Shown in pieces: positions 1-12,300 of a stretch of 24,243 bases of DNA (positions are counted from its first letter, which is position 1; the number at the start of each line of letters is the position of its first letter). A program made the position numbers and the translations under genes. The notes beneath the pieces are model-generated. The model worked only from the letters and a program-made list of their open reading frames with translations, did not search any database and had not been told where the DNA came from. Source of the DNA: Apostichopus californicus. Taxonomy: Eukaryota; Echinodermata; Holothuroidea; Aspidochirotida; Stichopodidae. The stretch is from positions 1 through 24,243 of the forward strand of contig JAIPMN010020302.1 of NCBI GenBank assembly GCA_020650975.1. Reading direction: 5' to 3'.

Positions 1-114
1 ATATAAATATATATAAATGAAAACGTAATGAGAAGGAAAATATATTCGTTATATATTCATTGCCCGGTACTTTGAATTAAATCCCCTGTATTTATGGGGG
101 CGGGGGGAGAAACT

Positions 115-181
115 TTTATTAGATATTGGGGAAATAAAATCTCCCTGTAAATACCATTATTTCAAGTTTACTTCTTAGCTA
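115..181 (-). promoter_or_regulatory. Possible alternative 3' end: in-frame stop and AATAAA
   Basis: Reading past the exon 14 donor adds VSICSKVLSLR and a TAG at 181-179. An AATAAA hexamer lies at 120-115 on the minus strand, about 60 bases further on. This would produce a receptor ending after the DFG region with no C-lobe. The region is AT-rich, so the hexamer may be chance. Confidence 0.25.
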
Positions 182-214
182 TCTTAGAGACAACACTTTT
201 GAGCAAATACTGAC

Positions 215-334
215 CTCATTCCAATTTAATTCAGTCCATTCTTTAGCGTTTTCCACAGAAACAAAGTCATATAACTTGCACTTCCCTGACGCTGTCAACA
301 AGACTTTCTTACTTCGAAGACCGAGGCTGACGAA
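215..334 (-). CDS. Exon 14: kinase catalytic loop and DFG region, degenerate
   Basis: A 120-nt exon, phase 0 in and 0 out, residues 597-636. It begins FVSLGLRSKKVLL, aligning with FxHRDLAARNVLL of active tyrosine kinases: His, Arg and the catalytic Asp are Ser599, Leu600 and Gly601, and the catalytic Asn is Lys606. It continues TASGKCKLYDFVS, where DFG is Asp619-Phe620-Val621. The acceptor ATTAACAG|TTCGTC is fair. The proposed donor GAG|GTCAGT is not the usual GTAAGT; if it is not used, the frame runs 12 more codons to TAG at 181-179. Confidence 0.75.
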
Positions 335-3300
335 CTGTTAATGAATATTTAGCAATTATTACTTAGTAAAGTAATTAAGTACTATATCGAAATCTAAGAT
401 AATCAATCATATTGTACTTCCTTGAAAAGGCCAAACTTTTGATACATATAGGCACACTGTTTTCGTTGTTTGCTGAACTGTAATTATTTACAGGAGAAAG
501 TACTACTCCACCTTTGAACAATATGTTGCTTGGAAGTATTAATTATCTTATCATTATTATTCTCCTCTTAGTTCTTGTTTATGAACCAATGAATATATTT
601 TTTGGTCATAGTGCCTAAGCAGTCCCAACTGAGATCATATCATAAATATTTAGACTGCACAATTAAAAAAAAAACATTAACGGCAGTCCATGTTCTTAAC
701 CCCTTTTAATAAAATTAGCCACACTGTTTTGCAGTGACCACTCAAGCTAACATATAGGTAAAGTTTAACTATTGCATCTAATTGAAGTGCATATCACTTG
801 CCGCGCATGCAAATAAAGTCATCATCAGTCTTCTTCTGATGTTGATTTGACCAAGGCTATTTGATATCATTGGTGCAATTTTCGTATACATATTTAACAT
901 TTCCCACATTTGTTGATTTACATATCCTCTCACTATAAGGAGAAAATACACTGGAGTGGGAAAAACTTACTCTATGTGTTGTCAAAAACTTTAATCCTCT
1001 CGCCACCTGAAGTGCAAATTTTGGTAAATGATTCGCGTTTCCCTTCTCAGCAACTTGAAAACGCTTCTGTTTAGTATTGCCATACTGATGTACTTTCTGG
1101 GGACTGAACTCTTCAGTTAGGTGATCTGACAGAGTTCCTCCGCTTAAATATTCACAAATCAGATAATTCGGTACTGAAAAAGGAGTAACCATATAAAGTT
1201 ATTCTAATGCGAATCAGTTATTAGTAGTTAATTTACAAGAACAAACAAAATGACCTAATTGAATTCAAGTTTTAATCGTATATTTTTCTTGTTCTCAATT
1301 CACTAGTTATATTTTTACTTAAAATTATCATGATCAGTATCATTATTTGAATTTATTCTAGTATTTATTTATAGCACAACATACATGTAAAGAAAAAGGC
1401 CTGCATTGCTAAGGTTGAATGGTTAATACCACATTTTGACAACTGCGATTATTCGTACCTGTATCACACCATCCAAGAGGCTTCATAATACTGTTATCAC
1501 CGGGCAGTTTTAATATGTGTTGAACCTCTGAACTTTGTAATTCATTCATCCGCAAAGTTGAATCACCTGAAAAGCAATCAGTCAGTAGATTGTTAAACGC
1601 ATCGAGGTCATCACTGTCTCATCCACTGTACACTTTGATTAGGACGAGTTGAGGTTTTAAAATGTTTTTTTTTCTCTTTTAATCACATAACATTAGATGA
1701 AATAGTCGACGAGGTTAACACAAGTCATTCTCCTTACAATATCATGCTGCATTCACACGCGTTATGTCTTATATATGTCTTTGTACACAAATATGTACTA
1801 AGTAGTTACTTTCATTTAGTCTGGTAAAGTAAAATTCAAAGTAAATACCTGACAAGGTTCTGACCACAGCTTTTAGATTTCCTGCTGCTCTCATAACTAA
1901 AGCCTTGTGATATTGTAACATTCCTTTTCCAGGTAAAAGGGAAACTAATTTCACATTCTTCTCTGGGACTTCAAGATTCTTGTTCTTCTTATTCTTATTA
2001 ACTTCAAGCTCCTGAAGATCCATGTAAGCTATAAAGACGGAAGCGTGACTTGGTGTGATATCATAACTAACTTTAACTTTAAGAATAATACATCAAGCAT
2101 AAAACTGGCATTCGCGTTAGGGATTTAGTCACACTGATTATGTTTGGTAACATAATATATATAACAGGATACCACGTACTCCCAAATCTCCAACTTAGTG
2201 AGAATGGAACACCGTGTTATGGATTTTGTTATCAACATAGAGAACCCAATACTGTTATCGGGTGATTTGGCAGGCTTGTTTTGTGCTTATCAAGCAACCT
2301 CTAGAAGCAGATAGTTCAATGGAAAAGCTATTGAACACACTCAAAAACTAATACTCTGCTACATCACTAGGTGCATACTTTATAGGATGTTTCAATATTT
2401 GGTCTCATAATTCTTTGACCTTCAAGCCATTTTTGATGAAATGAAGTATTACAGCGATAAAAGTGTATGCTTCCGTAAATAGATATTTCGGTGGCAGATG
2501 ATAAGCGGGAAGTTTAATTTGAAATCTTGTTTATTATTAAGGAACACTGCTGCCAGTCTGTGTTATATTTGATGTACTTTTATTTTTTAAGAATGCAAAC
2601 TTTGCACATCTTCGGCTCATCGATTGAAGTGGCTGTTATACTCACAGGTTGTTAGGTCAAATACTCAGATGGCAGACAAAATTGAATGGAAAATAATTTT
2701 TAATAAATAAAAACTAACTTTTTTGTTTATTCTATTTTTTAGAAACAGTCACCTTTTTAACAGGCTTGCCATGACGACATTAATTATTATTTAGTTATAT
2801 GAATTATATATCAAAGAATTAAAACAGAAAAATGGAAAATATAACCAATATATTTGCGACACAAAATATGCTATGCTATTTTCCCTATTGTTGGTTTTGG
2901 TTCATTTGGTAGAACCACCTTGAAGCGAGTTCAATACAACGTGCAGATATAAGTTACTTGAAAAACTCTCAAGTTTATATTTGAAGTAAGTCCTCAAAAT
3001 TTCAACATTGTTAATTAAACAATCTACCTCTATTTTCAGCTCCTTTAATTTCGTCGATTTGGTTCGTGGGTCTGAAAATGAAGTAGACCTGATTGATATA
3101 TTCTCTGTTTTGAGAAGACCGATAATATACAAAACTTTATTTGTGTATTATAATAATGGAATCACGAGTGTGGTGACAGCATGGTAAGTCATATGCGTGC
3201 ACAGGATTTCAAAGGTGTTGGGAGGGGGGATTCAAATTTCTCCCGAATAATTAAAATCTGGGCTGAACTTTTATGGAAGGGCCGGAGGAGAATAAACGCT

Positions 3301-6300
3301 TTTGAAAAGGGTGTGATTGCACTGGTTTAATGCCTTCTATGTAGAGGTAATTGTGTTTCACCCCACCACCTCCGCCAAATATGATAACATGTTTTAAACG
3401 TCAAATGGTGCATTCTGAAGCATAACTTTAGGTCCATACAAGGAGCTCCAAACGTAGGATTGTGCTAATAAATAGTAATTAACATCAAAATTGCCCCGAA
3501 TGATAAAGATAGTGGAATGAATTTTCATGGGTGGGCAAGATGTGAAAAAAGGACTTAATAATGGAGGGTTGTTATACCCTGGGGTCTTTGAAGCAGTATC
3601 TAATGATGGAGGGTTGGGTCCTCCCAAGGAAAGACAATTGAAAATGTAGACACGAAATGGTGCATTTGGAACAGAGTATTCTTACCTGGGTTCTCTTTTC
3701 TTTCCGTATCCTTCATCAATACAAAGCAAGAAAATAATCAAAGCAAGAAATAAATTGCTAGTGAGTTCATTACCATACTTCATTATAAGTGATTACGTGC
3801 TTAAATTAAAATAATTCTGAATGATATGAAATTATTTCAAAAATACAATAGTCCATTATGTTTTATAATAATAAAAAGACAAATGCAGATGGGTTTATTA
3901 CAAAACCCAAAACCACTCTCCCTCTGTCACTATTTTGGAACTAAAGGTTTGAAATTGCTTAGTTTGTCTGGCAAAATCCTAACATGTCAAAGAAATTTAA
4001 TAGAGAGGTTTAACTATAGTCGCAAAATGTATTTTTGGAACTAACTATGGAAAATTTTTATACTATCATACATGAAAATCTAAAACAAGTTTAAATTTAT
4101 TACTAAAACCAAGACAAAGGACTTTTGTGTAATATTCAAAATGTTGTTAATACTTGTCGGTTTTACTATATATTTATTTTATTGCCTCGCTAGTGTGTTT
4201 GATATATGGAGATGTTACCTTGGTCTTCGTTTATTAAACTAAAACAACATTGAATTAAGATGTAGCAGACATTATATATATATTTCATCATGACACCGTC
4301 ATTAAATCTGTGACTATCTAATTTTGTTTAGTAATGATAAGGGAACACTAGAAGACGTCATACCTAGTCTGTCACGTGCAATCAAATAAATGATTACAAG
4401 GACCAACACCACAATGATGATGGCTTCCACTATGCAGGCAGCAATCAGCCCCGTATAGTTGCATTCTGAAAGTGCAGAAAGAATACATTTATGCTTAAAC
4501 TATGAACAACATGCATGTTAAAACTGAAGGAATTGAGAGTTAGTGGTTTGGTAATTTGAGTAACTATCAATTTCCAAGGATCATCGTAGATTTATGTGAA
4601 AAAAAAGATGAAAGATTTTCCAAAACATCCAAATAAAAACTTATTCCATTCAAGAAAAGCAACTATGAATACTTTCGTCTTTGTCATGGCGTAATCGAAA
4701 TTCGATGGTAGGGTACAGTTAAGAATTGATTGCATTTCATGATTAGGGGATATTGATGATAGTTTGAGGCGAATGAATTGCAATACTTCTTTTCCTCTCA
4801 ATTTATTCAGTTTACCTACAATTGGGTAATAATTTGGAAATTGTGATACGGACACCTGAGACGATGTTTAGGGATTTGCGGATTTGTTTTATTTGAAGGG
4901 GGAAGAGTTGCCTTGGGCCCTTTTGTATGCAATTTTGTATAATTTGTAAAAGAAAATATACAAAGGAAACTTATATTGCCATTTAGTGTGCTTCTGAATA
5001 TTGTTCATCCGTTCATGCAGACGGTCTCTGTTTTAGTGGTCTTATGTAACTACTGGATGAGAAAACGGCATTTTGTTGATAAAATACCGAATTTTGTGCT
5101 TCAGTAAAGTTATACAAATGATGACCTTGATCTAATTCTTAGAAAGACAACGCAGTCGGTCAAAAGACGAAGAGAGAGTCTTTTTACTTTCTCGAATTCA
5201 CTCTATTGCTAATATTTGAAATGTGAGAAGATCTCTTGTGAGAAGGGCCTCGTGAGTATAATGACTCGTGAGTGTAATGACTTGTGAGAATATGACTCGT
5301 GCGAAGGTATATCGCGCCTGTATATTGAGTAGTACAGCCTCGCGTTACTGAGTGAGAATACTAAAATTTACAATTTGATGTAACCTTTCAATATTCTTCC
5401 CCTCAATTGTTTTCTTTAACATAATAAACATTTGATCCAAATGTACACAGGCTCTCTAGGTCGTAAATGCTCTTACGAAGCAAAATAAGGGTGATTTATA
5501 ATCTACTGTCTAACGATGCAGTGAATCACATACACCCTAACAAGCCTAACCTCTTGTCAAGTCTACGAACTGGGTTGATTCAAACACATAAATATTTGGG
5601 TCCTAAACTTAATACAACGAGTTTCTTCCTACCACTCATTTACATTAGTAGATCTTTAACATTGTTCCTACTAGTAACCAAGCCAAAATACAGTTCATTT
5701 TACCTAAAATTATTACTGCTTCAATGTTTATATCTTTCCGATGTCTGGCTGTCTTCTTGTGTGCTCACAACGCTCAAAGAATACATCGGAAACATCGGAT
5801 GATGGAATTAGTTGTCTCGTGATTGGCTGAATAGCCTCGCGCAAGAATCTATGCAAATGGCGGATTTTTGTTATGGCTTATTTGAGAACATGGAAAACAC
5901 AAAACTACTAGCTAGGCACGCGATGAAAGAGACAGGGTCAAATGGAGAGGTCATTAGACTTTGCTCAAGCCATTCACCCGCTTATTCAGGAAACAAGAAA
6001 GAAACAAAATAACTTTAAAGTAAATTATCGTGACAATATCCTTTCCTATGGTATCTTGGGATTCAACGATAATTGATTGAATTTAAAGGTAGAGAATGTT
6101 TTGTGATTAGATGTTTGCTTTGTGATACTAGGATAAGTATAAAGGGTCAATCAAAAATTGAAAAATGCATTGTAACATCTGTTAAGTAGGCCTATTACAT
6201 GTTACATATAACATATTGCGAAGTGGCATTTTGTTCATTATCAAGGATCTTTGTTAGTTAATAAGTTCAAGGTGGAAGAGAATCTGGTTCTTATGTTATG

Positions 6301-9300
6301 ATTTGTATTGGCGCCTGCTCCGTAGGCTTAAACATGACTCGTCACATTAGGATTGTTTAAGTGTGAACGATAGCCAGTGAAACAAAATATTTTTGAAGCG
6401 ACGTAGTTACCGACAACGACATCGGCGGTTTTTCTCTGTTAAGCCTCCAATAGTACTCTTACCAGCCTACACTTACTATACAATTTTCTAAATTACCTGC
6501 TAACCATTTACGTTTGCTATGAATTACAGAATGTCACAAGTTCAAATAAACATCTACACTAACACATCCCTGGAGACACGAGATCCCTATTAGGACAAAG
6601 AATGATAAAACAAAAGGTTTCTCTACATCCTAGCTCCGGTAAATAACTTTGGTATTCAAACCGTCCACAGTAAAACAGTAGTTTTTTTTAATACTTAGTC
6701 ACACTCATTCAAATACCAATTTGATTAAATCCTATGAAATTTCAATTGAAATCCAATCCAGTTTAGGTAACCTGAAATATCAAAAAGTACACATACCTGT
6801 TGACTGAAGATTATTGGTAGATGGTTGTTCATTTGTCAATGTGTTACCTGAATTGTATGGAAAGTTTAAAACAATGATACGAAACGTTGGATTTTCATAT
6901 TTTGTAACAAATGTATTGGTTTTCCAAACTTGTGAAAACAAGATCTACCTTGCTGAATAATAATTGAATACTTACAGTGAGTAAATGCTTACGGTAAGGT
7001 TGTCTATTAATATACATATCTCAAATATAACGTGCATAAGTATTAAAACTTGCAAATAAATCAAACTAATGTGATCTCAACAACATGAGTGTGGGCAAGG
7101 AAAATGTAACACGAAAATTCACTAGTCTCTCGTTGATATATAAATATTTATGACAAGCTATCAGTTGTAATTATATGGATGACATTGTGCTGTGTTGAAC
7201 AAAACCTGAATATGAAGTCCACCTACCCTGATAAGGTTCAGTTGTTACAATGGTATCTGCAAGTTTGAAAAGGGGTGTCTATTAAACAGTGTCTTAAACG
7301 AAAGGTCAACACACTAATCAAATATTAAGTTAAGTTCACTGAACAATCAGAACTGGAAGGCCTTTAATGGATTCCATTACTTTTGTTGTGAGGCATGCAA
7401 AATAGTTAATTGTAAGAAGCACAATCTGAATGAAAATACAGGTGCGATTAACATGCAATAATTTAGCTTCGAATATGTTCGATAATGTTAATATGTCACG
7501 GTATCAAACATTACATTATACAGGGATGAAGTAATATAATTTGAACAACAGAGTAAAACGTTACAGTGAGTAATTAATGAGATGTAGGATGCGTTGAGCT
7601 CTCGTGTTACCTGACCAAGCAGACATTGTCCAACCTGGTGTGATGCTTCCATCCATGACTAATCAAAATTACACTCTGAAGTACAAGCTCAGCTAGAGAA
7701 TTTCCGCTGAAGCCCACGTCATAGTTACACATGGAAACGCATGAGCATTTCGGTAAGCCTCCTTTTGGAAATGTACAGTAATATCACTATGGTACGTTCG
7801 TCGAGTTAACGAGTGCATATCCTCGGCATTCTGGTTTAAAGTACTAAAACAAAACTTAATTTTCTTTAAAGGATGGGCCCAAATTTAGCTGTGTTTCCCT
7901 TCCGCCACCCACCAATCCTTTCTGGAAATTGTCTAGGCCACTCATTGACCGTTAATGGTCTAAACGTATGGATTCAATCATCAACACTATCTAGACATTA
8001 ATTACCGAAAAGTTCTTTGAGGTTGTCAGGTTGCAGATTTATTTAGCACTACATAATGTGATACGTTTAATAAAGCACCGAACTGAATGCGTTTGCTGTT
8101 TTAACTATGAGAAGATCGCCAACATAGAGACAAGTTTTTAGTGCAAGGAAATGTTTCCTTACAAATCTGACATTGGGCCTTCATTGCATGACCTAAAAGT
8201 GTTTCAAACAATTTTGTATTGCAATCTAATGTTTAGTAAAGGGATAATTTTGCTTATTAAATGTAAGAATCCACATGCATAGACGAATAGTACTATATAC
8301 ATGTTAGACGTCTTATATGCAATACACTTGTACTTGTACTTCGTACTCGTGTAAGTACAAATAGCTAATTTGCACTCGTTCTCGTAATCAGCAAATTTCA
8401 AAATATTGTAAATTACTCACGGCTTTGTATGCTAATTGCGCTTGTACTCGTAGACAGGAAATGGTATTTACATTTCAATGTTAATGGTATCATTACTATG
8501 TATCACCAAGTATAAAATACATTTTATAAACATGCGTCTGAAATCCAACATGGATGGCTATTTGACAGTTCAATGACTAGGCTGATACCTAACTTAAGTA
8601 TATACATTAATGTAACCTAGCCTATTTAGTTAACGTTGAATGATATTTGATAAATACAATGATTCCAAAGATAAATGCTAGTTTGTGAACTAGACGATGT
8701 GTTCAGTATAGTGTTTAAATTTCTAACATCTGGAAAAGTTCAAACTTAATATTTTGCTGCATTTTTGGCTATTTTTCAATAAAAAATTATCATAATGTTT
8801 CATACTTCCACTTCATTTGAAAATAACCTTAATAGGTAATTCTTAGTAAATGAATTGTATGATTTTAAATAAGTAAATAAAGTATCTGATCTGTTTTGCT
8901 AAACATATAGCCCTTGTTTTGAAATTTAACTGGAATGTACTTTGCGAAATCATATCAACTAAGTCCCCTTGCCAAATATACTTACTATTGTAAGCTATTT
9001 TTGTGAGTGTGTACAGTCAACTTTACACATACAACAATTAGAACATTATAACTATAAGCCTTATTTTGTAAATATATTATTTCAATTCTCGTTGCAATCA
9101 AATTTCCTGATCAAAATGTTAACACATTCAATGTCTGCAGTAGTGTTAATTGCATAAGTCGTGTTTAGTAAATTAAATGAACTTTTGAAGAAATTTTTAT
9201 ATCAAAATCATTCTGTTTGGAACGTTAGTGTATAACTATTATTTTTTTTCTGTGGGAACATTAATTAAAATCACGATGGACTCTCCTTTACTCCAACCGT

Positions 9301-12300
9301 GCACGGGTACCCGGCAGCAAATGTTTAGACCGTTCCCATCACTAATCAAGGCACACTACTTATGAACAATGTACCAAAACAATGTTGATTCAATGGGACA
9401 AAATATGGCATAAGTCAACTACTTTACAAACATGCTGAAAATTTTCTGAATATTCAAGGCAAAACCCCATCCTTATTGCAGTTTGTATAGTGAAGGTATG
9501 TTTTTTTCAATTAAGTGATATTTTACAAATGTTTTTAGGAACAGCCGAGTGAATGATGTCAACCAGCAATTTAGTTGAAAATACTTGTTCCTTTATTATA
9601 TTTAACTCACTAATTTCACAGAGGAAAATGATGTTCTAGAAACAAGATAGCCAACGTTTTCACATTTGATATGAGAACATTTTACAGATATGTTTACAAT
9701 AAGACTGCACACAGTGCTTATCATTGCTACTCACTCCATGTGATATGGAAGGTCCTGCAATTATGCAAATATTGATATCAACTATCAAGTTCCTTCATGA
9801 TTTACTTTAACTTCTCTAGAGATGTTTGTCTTCCCATTGTTTTCAGACTTGTACTTCTTCCAATGTATCACATATCAAGGATATTGATGGATAAGAAGAT
9901 GATAATAGAAACGTATAGTTGTTAAAGCATCTTTCACAGTGACACCACAAGCCACCTACTGTGATCCAATCCCTGGGCCAGTCAACAGAGACTGCATTAA
10001 ATGTACACATAATAAGTTAATATTCGATACATATCACATACACACTACAACATATTCAGAGAATGTCACACTGTAAGTGATTAATGTCGGATTTGTTACC
10101 AATTCTTTTTGAACAGAAATTAATATTCTTCAAGCTTACAGATGAGGAACAGTTTATTCATTGATGTTCAGAAAAACATATTATTGTGTTGGTAATGCAT
10201 GAAAAGTTAAGAGTTCCACAGCCAACTAAGGAACTGCAGCTTTGTCTACACAGGTTTATTATGTCACACATGTAACTAACCGCTGTGTGATGTCAGTTAG
10301 TAAACTACGAGAGAGTACACAGTTGTACTTTATTATCTAAGACCAGGATCACATACAGTCTATTAAAGGACCACTAGACAAAGTACTGTTCTCAGAAAAA
10401 CGATAGGTAATTAAACAAGAAAACCTCCCATTTTGGGTCACATACAAAACCAAGAATAGCCCAAATATCCAATAGGGATGGCATTATTAACAAAACTAGA
10501 AAATATTTCATACTTACTTATTGTGCATTCTGAACTTTGTGTGACATATGAGTTCTCTCCATAGTAAATTCCATTGCATCCTCTGCAGCTATATGTATTT
10601 ACTGCACTAGTTGCTACATCATTAGTTTGTACTGTGGTAGTAGTTCCACTGTCTATAATGTGACCAGTTCCATTGAAATAGCTGTACACCATGCCCTTAT
10701 CAGACGGCGGTTCTCCATCAGTTGGTGAGGTAGTACAAGAGCAGGTTAAAATAGCTACTTTGCACTCCTGGTCAAATGAAATGTCCAGGCTACATGTTGG
10801 TGGAGCTGTCAAATAAATGGAATACTGATAAATTTGTATTTCATGTCAAACCCAATTGTAATGAACATAAAACGGAACTCAGTATTATTCACCAAATTAA
10901 TGACAGTTAACTTGCAGAGAAATTATATCCCTCTAGCACAAATATATAAAAAGAAATGGACTCAGACTGTTACCTTTTATTTACAGAAAGATGTAGCAAA
11001 TATTCTAAAATTTGACATCATCTCATCTGTATGTGAAATCTACTTGAGATTGGAGATTATATTTCGCCGACCATTTTGTTCTAAATAGCACTTATAAAGA
11101 TGGCAATCTGTATTGTAAGTATATCAGGCTTGAAGTACAACATCATTATCAAGCACAACATCACAGGCGGAGTCTATAGCCTAGTGGTTAACGCCGGCGT
11201 CTCCCAGTCATGAGATCCCCGGTTCGATTCCCCGCCGACAGCAAGGTGTGTCGTCTGGCAAGGGTGTTGTTCAATAACAACTTCCCGACATGGACGTTAA
11301 ATGGATGTGTGCCGAGAGATTGGCTTCGGTCAGCTTGCGAGTCTATAAGCCTCCATGGCTTCTTTCGCGAGTTCCTGCTTGCGGGAAGATCACATATACA
11401 TACATACATACATTATGACGAGTAAGTGTGCGATGTCCTGTTGTTTCTAAGACCCCCACCCCCTTCATAACTAAAGCAAAGACAAAAAAAAAACAATTAA
11501 AAAAAACACACATTCATGCTGCGGTGACTAGAATAACACTACATTCTGTAAATAGTATAACACATGAATGTCTTAAAATACATTAAATAGATCGATAAAT
11601 AATAATAAATTCAGAGGCTGTGTATGTAAGTTTAAAAGACTCAAATTAATCAAATGGATCAAGTATATAACAAGGAATGGTTGAAATAGCATCTTCAGAG
11701 TTGCATTTATAATTTAAAAACCTGGCAAGGCTAACTTGTGTTTGCATTGTGTAGGTGATACATTATACTCATAAAACAACTCAAGTATATTTGATACTTA
11801 GGAGTATACTTAGGATAACCACACAAACATTGCAAATTTTTTAGCAAAAAGCACAACAAATTAATAGTTTTGCATATTTTAGGTCACCTAATATTTCCCC
11901 ACATTAATGCATATAACAATAGTGGAATATCATAATTTTTCTAAGGGGTACGATCTACAGGTTTCTGGATAGAGGATAGAGGGATGTTGAATTGCTGAGT
12001 AAAAGGATCAAATGGCATATTGCCAGCAAATTAAGAAATTCAAAAATCAGACGATTTGGAAGCAATGCAACTAAACAATTTCGAGTAAGCTTATTTCATA
12101 GTGGTTTAATCATGCAAGGAGGCTGGTATTTTGCACGAATGTCTAGCAATGGCCTTGTGTGATATAACGTGGACTGACCATACTACAACGGTATCATACA
12201 TAGCTAAATGGTCAAATGATTGACACAAGAAATGTAGAATTGATTAATTAAATTCTATATCCTTGCATTTAATTAGGCCTCGGAAAAGATATTAGGAACG

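Noticed and set aside
2902-3132. 76-codon minus-strand open frame read as one exon
   Set aside because: The alternative frame DPRTKSTKLKELK does not match the phases of the flanking exons, while the 44-nt exon in the other frame joins both sides.
5467-6012. Two adjacent plus-strand open frames as a gene
   Set aside because: They lie in an intron of the receptor, show no domain or signal, and are separated by a stop. The first is Leu/Ser/Tyr-rich as expected from AT-rich DNA.
11165-11240. Functional tRNA gene
   Set aside because: The A and B boxes are there, but the arm lengths do not make a clean cloverleaf and the sequence continues into a retroposon body with an ATAC tail.
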